Assembly (NCBI GenBank): GCA_037968535.1
Contig: JBBKVT010000255.1
Span: forward strand, 1 to 27,444
Length of the DNA: 27,444 nt
Reading direction: 5' to 3'
Origin: JAHEAO01 sp037968535
GTDB taxonomy: Bacteria > Pseudomonadota > Alphaproteobacteria > Rhodobacterales > Rhodobacteraceae
The translations under genes and the position numbers were made by a program. Under the pieces are notes generated by a model that was not told where the DNA came from, did not search any database, and worked only from the letters and a program-made list of their open reading frames with translations. Shown here one piece after another: positions 7,855-15,998 of this stretch. Each line of letters opens with the position of its first letter. The first letter of the stretch is position 1.

Positions 7855-9072
7855 ATGCGCAAGTTCATCTTTCTTCTCTCGGTCATTCTGGGGCTGGTAG
7901 CGACGCCGATCGCGGCACAGACGCTTTCAGCGCTCGCGCGGATCGTGCCAGGTGACAATCGGGTGTCTGACAAAGCGGACGCGGTGATCCTGACACTGAC
8001 GATGACACAAGGCGTGCCCTACCGACTGTTCACTCTCGACGCCCCGCGACGACTGGTCTTGGACTTCAACGAACTGGACTGGACCGGGCTCGACCCGACC
8101 GGTTTCGATGCATCGACGCGAATTTCGCAAGTTCGCACCGGACTGTATCAAGCCGGATGGTCGCGGATGGTGCTGGATCTGGAGCAGCCGCTGGCGATTG
8201 CGTTGGCCGGTCTGGACACCCGTGATCCAGCCGCCGTCACGCTGACAATTCGCCTGATCCCCGTAGCGCCGGATGCATTCACTGCGACCGCCGGGCTGCC
8301 CGCTGAATTGCGCAAAACAACCCCAGTCGCCGCCGATTTTCCCGAGCCCAAGCGCCGCCAGACTGGCGAGGGTCCGCTGGTCGTCGTGCTCGACCCCGGA
8401 CATGGCGGCATTGATCCGGGGGCAGAGGCCGAGGCTGTGAACGAAGCAGCTCTGATGCTGACCTTCGCGCGAGAACTGGAAGAGGCGCTGCTGCGTGCGG
8501 GCGGCTTCACTGTCGTGCTGACCCGGACCGATGACGTGTTCGTTCCGCTGGAAAGCCGGGTTTCGATTGCGCGCAAGGCCGGGGCGGATGTGTTCCTGTC
8601 GTTGCACGCGGATGCGTTGGAGGAAGGGCGGGCAACGGGGGCCACGATCTACACCCTGGCCGAGGACGCCTCGGACGCGGCTTCGCAGAAGCTAGCGGAA
8701 CGGCACGATCGCGGCGACCTTCTGGCGGGGGTCGATCTGCGGGCGCAGGATGACGTTGTAGCGATGGTACTGATGGATCTCGCGCGAACCGAAACCGCGC
8801 CCAGATCCGACATGTTGGCCGACGCGCTGATCGAAGGATTGTCGCGCAGCACGCGACTGCACAAGCGACCCAAACTTTCGGCCGGGTTCTCGGTTCTGAA
8901 AGCCCCTGACATTCCGTCCGCCCTGGTCGAATTGGGTTTTCTGTCTTCGTCGCGCGACCTGGCCCGGATTTCGGATCCGGAATGGCGCAAATCGGCAGCC
9001 GAAGGCATTCGTGATGCTTTGGTCGCGTGGCGGCTGGCGGACGCGGCAGCAGCGGTCGGACTGCGGCAATAA
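7855..9072 (+). CDS. N-acetylmuramoyl-L-alanine amidase (AMIN + Amidase_3)
   Basis: This 405-residue periplasmic zinc amidase cuts the bond between MurNAc and the peptide stem, as AmiA/B/C do when daughter cells separate. It has a signal peptide (1-21, ending IAAQ), an AMIN-type localisation domain (about 40-137), a short linker, and an Amidase_3 domain (about 175-398). Zinc and catalytic residues are visible: H183 in DPGHGG, E197, H251 in LSLHAD, and E359 in VELGFLS. The ATG at 7855 has AAGGG about five bases upstream and begins the signal peptide; the same frame is open much further upstream only as a shadow of the aminotransferase. The PBP1A gene follows after 120 bases, an order common in Rhodobacterales. 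Confidence 0.95.
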   Translation: MRKFIFLLSVILGLVATPIAAQTLSALARIVPGDNRVSDKADAVILTLTMTQGVPYRLFTLDAPRRLVLDFNELDWTGLDPTGFDASTRISQVRTGLYQAGWSRMVLDLEQPLAIALAGLDTRDPAAVTLTIRLIPVAPDAFTATAGLPAELRKTTPVAADFPEPKRRQTGEGPLVVVLDPGHGGIDPGAEAEAVNEAALMLTFARELEEALLRAGGFTVVLTRTDDVFVPLESRVSIARKAGADVFLSLHADALEEGRATGATIYTLAEDASDAASQKLAERHDRGDLLAGVDLRAQDDVVAMVLMDLARTETAPRSDMLADALIEGLSRSTRLHKRPKLSAGFSVLKAPDIPSALVELGFLSSSRDLARISDPEWRKSAAEGIRDALVAWRLADAAAAVGLRQ

Positions 9073-9192
9073 AGCGGCTCGCGCAGTCTTTACCGGTGGT
9101 TGGCGCGAACTGGCCCAGAAAAGGTCCGGTTGGTTTTGACCCCACAGAGTCTTATCTTTAAACACTGACAAGGATTACTGAAGGGGACATTG

Positions 9193-11730
9193 GTGCTCAG
9201 ATTCATACTTTCATTTTTCGGCGGCATCTTCACCTGGCTGACGCTTGGCATTTTCATGACTGCATTGTCGGTGGGCGCGGTGTTCTGGATGTATGGCCGC
9301 GATTTGCCCAACCATGAACAATTGGCGCAATACACTCCACCTACGATTAGCCGGATTTATTCCGGCGAGGGGCGGATAGTCGATGAATTCGCCGAAGAAC
9401 GGCGGCTTTACGTGCCGGCAGAGGAGATTCCGGACCTTGTGAAGGACGCTTTCATCTCGGCGGAAGACAAGAACTTCTACCAGCACAAGGGATATGATCC
9501 GCGCGGCATGATTGCCGCCGCGATTGACGCAGCTCAGGGCGCTCGGTTGCGCGGGGCCTCGACGATCACCCAACAGGTGATGAAGAACTTCCTGCTGTCT
9601 TCGGACCGATCGGCAGAGCGCAAGATCAAGGAACTGATTCTGGCCAGCCGACTGGAACAGACGCTGTCGAAGGAGAAGATCCTCGAACTTTATCTGAACG
9701 AGATTTTTCTCGGTCAGAACAGCTTTGGCGTGGCCGCTGCAGCGCAGACATATTTCAACAAGACCCTGGGCCAGCTTAGCGCTGATGAAGCGGCGTTTCT
9801 GGCGGCATTGCCGCAGGCGCCGTCGGAATATCATCCCGTCCGCGCAAAAGAACGTGTGACCGAACGGCGCAATTTCGTGCTGCGCGAAATGTATGAGAAC
9901 GGCTATATCGACCAGGCGACCTACGAGTCTTCAAAATCCCAGCCGCTGAAATCGGTGCAAAACGGCGATTACGAACCGTTTCGCGATCAGCTACCGCCAC
10001 GCGACTACTTCACGGATGAGATACGCCGCCAGCTAAGCCGCAACTTCGGGCAAGAGGAATTCTTCGGCGGCGGGCTTGCGATCCGGGCCACGATGGACGC
10101 GGATTTGCAGGTAGAAGCGGCGAAGGCGCTGCGCGAACAGCTGGAAGCCTATGATCGCAATCTCGGGGTCTGGCGGGGCACTGGCAAGACGTTGCCCGCC
10201 AAACAATTGACCGATGAAACCATTTGGCGTGCGGCGCTGGCGGACGTTGCTGTCAGTCGCGATGTCGAAGGCTGGTATCCCGCCGTCGTTCTTGAATTGG
10301 GCGACAACGATGCGCGGATCGGGATCGAGGGGGTCGAGAATGACGGGGACGGCCACTGGATCCCGGCCGACGACGCAAGTTGGGCGCGCAAGCGCATGGC
10401 GGACGGCAAGCTCGCCCCGAAGGCCAAGACTGCGGGCGATCTGGTCTCGGTCGGCGATGTCGTGCTGGTCCGCAAGATCGAGAAGGACGGCGCCTTTGTC
10501 CGCTGGAGCCTGCGCCAGATACCCGAAGTGCAGGGTGCGATGATGGCGATGGACGTTCACACCGGCCGCGTGCTGGCGATGCAGGGCGGATTTTCCTACC
10601 AGCATTCGGTCTTCAACCGTGCCACTCAGGCGACCCGCCAGCCGGGGTCCAGTTTCAAGCCTTTCGTCTATGCCGCCGCGCTGGACAGCGGCTTCACCCC
10701 GGCGACGATCATCATCGACGCGCCGATCGAGGTGGACACCCCACAGGGCGTCTGGCGTCCGACGAACTCGTCGAACAAATATTACGGTCCTGCGCCACTG
10801 CGAACCGGGATCGAACAGTCGCGCAATCTGATGACCGTTCGCCTTGCCCAGGAAGTCGGGATGGACGTCATTGCCGCCTATGCCGAGCGCTTCGGCGTCT
10901 ATGACAACATGAGCCGGTATCTCGCCAATGCGTTGGGATCCGAGGAAACCACGCTGTTCAGGATCGTGGCGGCCTATGCGATGTTCGCCAACGGCGGCGA
11001 GCGGGTCGAACCGACGCTGGTCGACCGTGTGCAGGACCGTTGGGGGACGACAGTTTATCGCCATGATGATCGCAAGTGCCTGGATTGCCAGTCCGCCGCC
11101 CTTGCGCCTGGACGTGCACCAAGCATCGTTTCAGATCGAGAGCGGGTGATGAACGCAGTGACGGCCTACCAGTTGACCTCGATGCTGCAAGGTGTGGTCC
11201 AGCGCGGCACCGCGGCGGGCCGGATCAACCTGCCGGTGCCTGTCGCAGGCAAGACCGGCACCACCAACGACGCCAAAGATGTCTGGTTCGTGGGCTTTAC
11301 CTCGAATATCGTCGCGGGCTGCTACATCGGCTATGACAACCCGCGCTCGCTGGGTCGCAGCGCCTTCGGATCGAGCCTGTGCGGGCCGGTTTTCAATGAT
11401 TTCATGCAAAAGGCGACCGAGAAATACGGTGGCGGACCATTCGCGGTTCCGCCGGGCGGTCATTTCATCAAGATCGATCGGTTCACCGGTGGGCGCCTGC
11501 CTGACGATGCGACCGGTGACTACGTCGTGGCCGAATATTTCCGCGACGGCGAAGAACCGGTCTTCGGGCTGACCTACGATGGCGGCTTTGCGATGGGCTC
11601 GAACCTGCCGCTTTACGCCCCCGGCGACATAGCGGATGAAGGCAGCACGGTTCAGACCGTCACGGGCGACGTGGTTCTGGTGCCAAAGAAGGCCGATTTC
11701 GGCACGTTGTCTTCGGGCGGCCTCTACTAG
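9193..11730 (+). CDS. mrcA: Penicillin-binding protein 1A (class A, bifunctional)
   Basis: The 845-residue class A PBP polymerises glycan strands and cross-links peptides. It is anchored by an N-terminal helix (about 13-35). The GT51 domain shows catalytic E91 in EDKNFYQHKG, GASTITQQ (121-128) and RKIKELILASRLE (143-155). An OB-like insert (about 275-445) precedes the transpeptidase domain with SxxK (S486, K489), SxN (S543-N545) and KTGTT (687-691). A CxxC (C629, C632) lies in the transpeptidase domain. GTG at 9193 is preferred because AAGGGG is six bases upstream and related proteins start MLRF; a TTG at 9190 is the alternative. Weak promoter candidates (TTGACC or TTGGTT with boxes near 9150-9165) precede it. 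prfB follows after 70 bases. Confidence 0.97.
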   Translation: MLRFILSFFGGIFTWLTLGIFMTALSVGAVFWMYGRDLPNHEQLAQYTPPTISRIYSGEGRIVDEFAEERRLYVPAEEIPDLVKDAFISAEDKNFYQHKGYDPRGMIAAAIDAAQGARLRGASTITQQVMKNFLLSSDRSAERKIKELILASRLEQTLSKEKILELYLNEIFLGQNSFGVAAAAQTYFNKTLGQLSADEAAFLAALPQAPSEYHPVRAKERVTERRNFVLREMYENGYIDQATYESSKSQPLKSVQNGDYEPFRDQLPPRDYFTDEIRRQLSRNFGQEEFFGGGLAIRATMDADLQVEAAKALREQLEAYDRNLGVWRGTGKTLPAKQLTDETIWRAALADVAVSRDVEGWYPAVVLELGDNDARIGIEGVENDGDGHWIPADDASWARKRMADGKLAPKAKTAGDLVSVGDVVLVRKIEKDGAFVRWSLRQIPEVQGAMMAMDVHTGRVLAMQGGFSYQHSVFNRATQATRQPGSSFKPFVYAAALDSGFTPATIIIDAPIEVDTPQGVWRPTNSSNKYYGPAPLRTGIEQSRNLMTVRLAQEVGMDVIAAYAERFGVYDNMSRYLANALGSEETTLFRIVAAYAMFANGGERVEPTLVDRVQDRWGTTVYRHDDRKCLDCQSAALAPGRAPSIVSDRERVMNAVTAYQLTSMLQGVVQRGTAAGRINLPVPVAGKTGTTNDAKDVWFVGFTSNIVAGCYIGYDNPRSLGRSAFGSSLCGPVFNDFMQKATEKYGGGPFAVPPGGHFIKIDRFTGGRLPDDATGDYVVAEYFRDGEEPVFGLTYDGGFAMGSNLPLYAPGDIADEGSTVQTVTGDVVLVPKKADFGTLSSGGLY

Positions 11731-11736
11731 CAGCGC

Positions 11737-11765
11737 TTGCCCGCACCGGGTGCCGTTGATACACC
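11737..11765 (+). promoter_or_regulatory. Weak candidate promoter of prfB
   Basis: TTGCCC (11737-11742) and TACACC (11760-11765) are separated by 17 bases in the 70-base gap between the PBP1A and prfB genes. The -35 match is fair (4/6) and the -10 match poor (3/6). Read-through from the PBP1A gene is equally possible. Confidence 0.3.
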
Positions 11766-11800
11766 CCACGCTCATCAGATGTCGCAGGAAGCAGTGAAGC

Positions 11801-12928
11801 ATGCGGGCAGAAACCGCCAATACCGTCGAGGCGATCCGAAAGTCGCTGACCCTTCTCAAGCAGCGGATGGGCTGGGACACCGCGACCCACCGGCAGGAAG
11901 AGTTCGACGCGATCATCGAGGATCCGAACCTGTGGAACGATCAGGAACGGGCGCAGAAGCTGATGCGCGATCGTCAGATTCTGGTCGATGCGATCGCCGT
12001 CTGCACCACGATCGAGCAGGATCTGAACGACAACGTCGGGCTGATTGAACTGGGCGAGGCCGAGGATGATCAGGAAGTGGTCGGTGAGGCGGAAGCCGCT
12101 TTGAAAACGCTCGCCTCGACGGCGGCGCAGAAAGAGATCGAGGCGCTGCTGAACGGCGAGGCGGATGCCAATGATACCTTCCTCGAGGTCAACTCTGGTG
12201 CCGGCGGCACCGAAAGCTGCGACTGGGCCAATATGCTGGCGCGGATGTATGTGCGGTGGGCGGAAAAGAAGGGCTACAAGGTCGAGCTGATCGCCGAGAC
12301 CCCCGGCGAAGAGGCTGGCATCAAGTCGGCGGCCTACAAGATTTCGGGCCACAATGCCTATGGCTGGCTCAAGTCCGAAAGCGGCGTGCACCGGCTGGTG
12401 CGGATCTCTCCCTACGACAGCGCGGCGCGGCGGCATACCTCGTTCTCGTCGATCTGGGTCTATCCGGTTGTCGACGACAATATCGAGATAGACGTTCCCG
12501 CAAATGATATCCGGATCGACACCTACCGGTCGTCCGGGGCAGGTGGTCAGCATGTCAATACCACGGACTCGGCGGTTCGGATCACCCATTTGCCCACGGG
12601 CATCGTCGTGACCAGTTCCGAGAAGTCTCAGCATCAGAACCGCGCCAATGCGATGGCGGCGCTCAAGTCGCGACTTTACCAGCAAGAGCTGGATCGCCGG
12701 AACGCGGCGATCACCGAGGCGCATGAGAACAAGGGGGACGCGGGCTGGGGCAACCAGATCCGATCCTACGTTTTGCAGCCCTACCAGATGGTCAAGGATC
12801 TGCGAACCAACCACGAGACCTCGGACACGCAAGGCGTTCTGGACGGTGATCTGGACGCGTTCATGGCCGCCACATTGGCGATGGATGTCTCTGGCAAGAG
12901 CCGTGCCGAGGCGCAGGCCGAGGATTGA
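11801..12928 (+). CDS. prfB: Peptide chain release factor 2
   Basis: This 375-residue class I release factor recognises UGA and UAA and triggers peptide release. It contains the universal GGQ motif (G248-Q250 in GAGGQHVNTT) and SPY at 203-205, the variant of the RF2 SPF recognition tripeptide, within SPYDSAARRHTSF. The N-terminal helical domain is read in one uninterrupted frame: there is no in-frame TGA near codon 25 and no frameshift signal, so the autoregulatory +1 frameshift known from E. coli prfB is absent. The ATG at 11801 was chosen; AGGAAG lies about nine bases upstream. It sits after the PBP1A gene, a conserved neighbourhood in Rhodobacterales. Confidence 0.98.
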   Translation: MRAETANTVEAIRKSLTLLKQRMGWDTATHRQEEFDAIIEDPNLWNDQERAQKLMRDRQILVDAIAVCTTIEQDLNDNVGLIELGEAEDDQEVVGEAEAALKTLASTAAQKEIEALLNGEADANDTFLEVNSGAGGTESCDWANMLARMYVRWAEKKGYKVELIAETPGEEAGIKSAAYKISGHNAYGWLKSESGVHRLVRISPYDSAARRHTSFSSIWVYPVVDDNIEIDVPANDIRIDTYRSSGAGGQHVNTTDSAVRITHLPTGIVVTSSEKSQHQNRANAMAALKSRLYQQELDRRNAAITEAHENKGDAGWGNQIRSYVLQPYQMVKDLRTNHETSDTQGVLDGDLDAFMAATLAMDVSGKSRAEAQAED

Positions 12929-12988
12929 TTCACATCAGGGTTCGTCGTTGAATGCGCGCCTAGTCTTGGCCGAAAAGGATGTTGTGCA

Positions 12989-13771
12989 GTGACAGACATG
13001 GACGACCTTGCCGAGGCTTCGCCGCTACCACATATTGGCGATCTGACGGTCGCCGAGGTAATTGCCTCGCTCGAGGCCGGGTGGCGGGATTTCCGGGCAG
13101 CGCCGATGTTCGGATTATTTTTCAGCGCGGTCTATGTTCTCGGAGGGTTTGCGCTTTTGGCGCTGGGGGCGGGGACGGTCGCGTGGACGCTGACCGTCTC
13201 GCTGGGGTTTCCGCTTGTCGCGCCGTTTGCGGCGGTCGGTCTTTACGAGGTCAGCCGACGGCTGGAAGCGGACGAACCGTTGGACTGGAGCGAGATCCTC
13301 GGCGTCGTCGCACGCGAGAGGAATCGTCAGATTCCCTGGGCGGGGGCGATCATCGTGATCTACTTCTTGTTCTGGACGTTTCTCGCGCATCTGATCTTTG
13401 CGCTTTTCATGGGGCCATCGGCGCTGATCAATGTCTCGTCGTCAGTCGAATCTTTCCTGACCGCACGCGGGATCGCGATGATCGTGACCGAAATGGTCTT
13501 GGGGGCTGTGATCGCGTTCCTGCTGTTCAGCCTGACGGTTGTCAGCCTGCCGCTGCTGCTGGAACGCGAGATCGATTTCGTCTCGGCAATGTTGCTCAGT
13601 GTACGTGCTGTGCAGAAAAATCTGGGCCCGATGCTGCTTTGGGCGGCGATCATCGCGGCGCTGAGCCTGACGGCGATGGTGCCGCTGTTTCTGGGGTTGT
13701 TCGTTGCGCTGCCGGTGCTGGGTCATGCGACCTGGCATCTTTATCGACGGGTGATATACGATCCGGTTTGA
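12989..13771 (+). CDS. DUF2189 integral membrane protein
   Basis: The 260-residue inner-membrane protein has about five to six hydrophobic segments (near 41-60, 65-85, 117-140, 163-187, 213-245), with the family-typical stretch GFPLVAPFAAVGLYEVSRRLE (split across the second segment and the cytoplasmic loop after it). It resembles the DUF2189 family, whose function is unknown. The start is GTG at 12989 with AAGGA nine bases upstream; an in-frame ATG at 12998 is too far from that site. It follows prfB by 60 bases and faces the bactofilin gene. No catalytic or binding motif is visible. Confidence 0.85.
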   Translation: MTDMDDLAEASPLPHIGDLTVAEVIASLEAGWRDFRAAPMFGLFFSAVYVLGGFALLALGAGTVAWTLTVSLGFPLVAPFAAVGLYEVSRRLEADEPLDWSEILGVVARERNRQIPWAGAIIVIYFLFWTFLAHLIFALFMGPSALINVSSSVESFLTARGIAMIVTEMVLGAVIAFLLFSLTVVSLPLLLEREIDFVSAMLLSVRAVQKNLGPMLLWAAIIAALSLTAMVPLFLGLFVALPVLGHATWHLYRRVIYDPV

Positions 13772-13791
13772 CCTGACGGCCTTGCCAATAG

Positions 13792-13823
13792 AAAAGGGCG
13801 CCGCGGGTTAACCCGAGACGCCC
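13792..13823 (-). terminator. Rho-independent terminator of the bactofilin/M23 operon
   Basis: On the minus strand, GGGCG (13823-13819) and CGCCC (13800-13796) enclose a second perfect stem, CGGG-TTAA-CCCG (13815-13804), and the structure is followed by TTTTC. It lies 25 bases beyond the bactofilin stop. On the plus strand the hairpin is followed by AAAAA, so it would not terminate the DUF2189 gene by the classic mechanism. Confidence 0.75.
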
Positions 13824-13847
13824 AAAAATCAGAATCTGTCGGAAAGC

Positions 13848-14354
13848 TCAGCTAGAGCTGGCCTCGGACTTGGCGGCTGTCGTCGTTGGCACGGGTCTGG
13901 ATGAACTGGACTGCATCGGATCTTCCTGACGCTGGACGGACCCTTCGAAATGCGCGCCGGACTCAATCGCGATCGTCTTGTGGATGATATCGCCCTCGAC
14001 CCGTGCGGAAGAGGTCAGCCGGACTTTCAGCCCGCGCACCCGTCCGATTACCCGGCCATTGACCACAACGTCGTCGGCCAGACATTCGCCCTTGACGGTC
14101 GCGCCCTCGCCGACGGTCAGAAGATGGGCGCGGATGTCGCCTTCCACGGTGCCTTCGATCTGGATGTCGCCGGTCGTCTTGATGTTTCCGGTGATCACCA
14201 GATCAGACGACAACACCGATGCGGGCGGCTTTGCCTTGGGCGTCGACGGAGTGTAGTCCGACGATGCCGGTTTCGATGCAGGTTCACTCGACGTTGGCTT
14301 GTCGGTGTCACCGGATTTCGGTCCGGGCTCGTTGATCTTGCTTTTAGAAAACAT
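13848..14354 (-). CDS. Bactofilin (polymer-forming cytoskeletal protein)
   Basis: The 168-residue bactofilin (DUF583) has a Ser/Pro/Lys-rich N-terminal tail (about 1-45), a central right-handed beta-helix domain with the short repeating pattern of hydrophobics and glycines (about 48-138), and a Ser-rich C-terminal tail. Bactofilins self-assemble without nucleotide into filaments at the membrane and position cell-wall enzymes. The ATG at 14354 overlaps the end of the upstream M23 gene by 11 bases, so the two are translationally coupled. This pairing with an M23 peptidase is known in other bacteria where bactofilins localise peptidoglycan remodelling. A terminator follows at 13792-13823. Confidence 0.95.
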   Translation of the reverse strand: MFSKSKINEPGPKSGDTDKPTSSEPASKPASSDYTPSTPKAKPPASVLSSDLVITGNIKTTGDIQIEGTVEGDIRAHLLTVGEGATVKGECLADDVVVNGRVIGRVRGLKVRLTSSARVEGDIIHKTIAIESGAHFEGSVQRQEDPMQSSSSRPVPTTTAAKSEASSS

Positions 14355-15666
14355 CTTTGGCTGCCTTGATATAGGTCATCGGGTTAACGGCCTTACCGCC
14401 CACGCGGACCTCGTAGTGAAGGTGGGTGCCGGTTGACCGGCCAGAGTTCCCCATATCACCGATATGATCCCCGCGCGAGACCTTTTGGCCGACTTTCACG
14501 AGGATTTTCGATTGGTGCGCATAGCGGGTTTCGATCCCGAATTCGTGTTTGATCTTAACAAGCCGCCCGTAGCCAGACAACCAGCCGGCATGGGTGACGA
14601 CACCGTCAGCAGTTGCATAGATCGGAGTGCCGTAAGCAGAGGCCAGGTCGGTGCCCTCGTGCATGCGTCCCCAACGGCTGCCAAATCCGCTGGTGTAGCG
14701 GAACCCCGAATGCAAAGGCAGGGCGAATGGCGCCTTTTCAGCGGCGATACGGTAAAGGTTCATCCGGTCAAGCCGCTCGAGGATCGCATTGGCCCGCAGG
14801 CTGTCGGCATCGGGCTGATCGCCCCGGGTCGAAAAGGTCATCGGGGTCAACGGCCCACCCTGTCCCGAATACCCGCTGCGCACCGTGTTCAAAAGCCGGT
14901 CGGTCGGCAGGCCGGCTGCCGCGAACATCTTGTCGAGCGGTTCAAGCGACAGGCTGACCGCATCTTCAAGCTGTCCGAAGATGCGATCGTTCTTCTCGTC
15001 TAGAAGTTTACGTTCCAGTTCCAGCGACGCAACTGCTTCTTCGGCGTTCTTGTTCATGATCGCCAACGCATCGCGTTCGACCGCCGTATTGGTCAGCGCG
15101 GCGGTCAGAAAATCAACTGCGACTTCAATATCGGGATCGCTGCCCGTGCCGGCGGACGTCTCGGTATCCCCGGCCAACTGCGCGGTCATCACCGCGGCAT
15201 CGCCACGGGACTGGTCGCGTTCTTTCATGGTACGACGCAACGTGGTTTGGATAACCTCGATGCCGGTTTCCATTTCCTTGCGGCGGTCTTCGGAGTTCAG
15301 CAGTGTTACCTGCATCCGGGAAATCTGTTCCAACGCGACGTTGAACCGTTCCTGCGCCATGAGCGCTTCTTCGGCGCGGGCATCGCGTTCGGTTGAAAGC
15401 TCGTTCAGGCGCATTTCGTAAAGCGCCTGTTCGCGCTTTGCCTGATCACGCACATTGCCCGAGCCGATGCTGTCCATAAGAATGAAAGCTGTGGCGATGA
15501 TCGACCAGGCTACAAATGCGGACGAGCCGGTCCAGGCGAGAAGCTGTGTGAAGGGCGAGAGGCGGATGAAGCGCGTCTCATTTCGGTCGGAACGTAAGTA
15601 GAGGCGTTGTTCGGGAAAGGCCCGTTCCAGAGCGTTGGTCGCTGTTTTAATTAAGCTTTGACGCAA
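14344..15666 (-). CDS. Membrane-anchored M23 endopeptidase with coiled coil
   Basis: The 440-residue protein has a short cytoplasmic start (LPEQRL-like segment FPEQRLYLRSD), one transmembrane helix (about 39-64), a long periplasmic coiled-coil region (about 70-230), and a C-terminal LytM/M23 domain (about 315-430) with zinc ligands H336 and D340 in HEGTD and H415/H417 in HLHYE, plus H384. The intact ligands suggest an active peptidoglycan DD-endopeptidase. I chose the TTG at 15666, preceded by GGGGGA seven bases upstream, because related N-termini begin similarly; an ATG at 15705 has no ribosome site but cannot be excluded. It overlaps the bactofilin gene by 11 bases, which suggests a bactofilin-guided enzyme. 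The N-terminal part probably corresponds to the DUF5930 family. Confidence 0.92.
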   Translation of the reverse strand: MRQSLIKTATNALERAFPEQRLYLRSDRNETRFIRLSPFTQLLAWTGSSAFVAWSIIATAFILMDSIGSGNVRDQAKREQALYEMRLNELSTERDARAEEALMAQERFNVALEQISRMQVTLLNSEDRRKEMETGIEVIQTTLRRTMKERDQSRGDAAVMTAQLAGDTETSAGTGSDPDIEVAVDFLTAALTNTAVERDALAIMNKNAEEAVASLELERKLLDEKNDRIFGQLEDAVSLSLEPLDKMFAAAGLPTDRLLNTVRSGYSGQGGPLTPMTFSTRGDQPDADSLRANAILERLDRMNLYRIAAEKAPFALPLHSGFRYTSGFGSRWGRMHEGTDLASAYGTPIYATADGVVTHAGWLSGYGRLVKIKHEFGIETRYAHQSKILVKVGQKVSRGDHIGDMGNSGRSTGTHLHYEVRVGGKAVNPMTYIKAAKDVF

Positions 15667-15931
15667 GCTTGCATCCCCCGTGCAATCCTCAGTTGACGAG
15701 ATCATCGTGGCTTAGCCAGCGACAATCCTTTTCGTCCATACAAAGTGGGAACCTTTGCCGCAACCGCTTTAGGGCCACGAGTTGCCTAAGGGCCGGATAT
15801 CGTTGGCTTTGGGCGGGATTACGCCGATTTCGGCATGGCTCAGGTGCTGATCGCGAAAGGCCGCGAACGAAGCCGTTCACAAACAATGTGTTGATAAATG
15901 CCCCAGTTTTTGTTTAGTTCGGCATTCGGGG

Positions 15932-15947
15932 AGGCACATAAGCTGCC
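15932..15947 (+). promoter_or_regulatory. Possible sigma-54 (-24/-12) promoter of the ABC operon
   Basis: AGGCAC-ATAAG-CTGCC fits the sigma-54 pattern TGGCAC-N5-TTGCW: the invariant GG (15933-15934) and GC (15945-15946) are ten bases apart, and the -24 block matches at 5/6. The start would fall near 15958, about 40 bases before the TTG start codon. The same bases form a small inverted repeat (AGGCA/TGCCT), so the resemblance could come from that. No enhancer site was identified. Confidence 0.3.
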
Positions 15948-15958
15948 TGATAAAAATT

Positions 15959-15973
15959 GGACGGCAAACGTCC
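15959..15973 (+). promoter_or_regulatory. Hairpin in the ABC operon leader
   Basis: GGACG (15959-15963) and CGTCC (15969-15973) are perfectly complementary around a GCAAA loop. If transcription starts near 15958 this stem would form the very 5' end of the mRNA, a position that usually protects against decay. It ends 13 bases before the GGGGAG ribosome site. Confidence 0.4.
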
Positions 15974-15998
15974 TGACAAGAAAAATGGGGAGTAAGCT

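Larger units (their letters stand above)
15667..15998. other. Divergent intergenic region, M23 operon / ABC operon
   Basis: This 332-base region holds no supportable gene. If the M23 gene starts at the ATG at 15705 the gap shrinks to 293 bases. For the leftward M23 gene a weak TTGCGG-N17-TATGGA promoter can be drawn on the minus strand (about 15736-15765). A short palindrome GCCGA-TT-TCGGC lies at 15823-15834. The right third is less GC-rich and contains the sigma-54-like element (15932-15947) and a leader hairpin (15959-15973), listed separately, ahead of the ATPase gene. Confidence 0.5.

Noticed and set aside
11660..12832. Long minus-strand frame opposite prfB
   Set aside because: prfB is unmistakable (GGQ motif); the antisense product is a composition artefact.
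13792..13823. Terminator as bidirectional, also serving the DUF2189 gene
   Set aside because: On the plus strand the stem is followed by A bases, not T, so only the minus-strand reading is supported.
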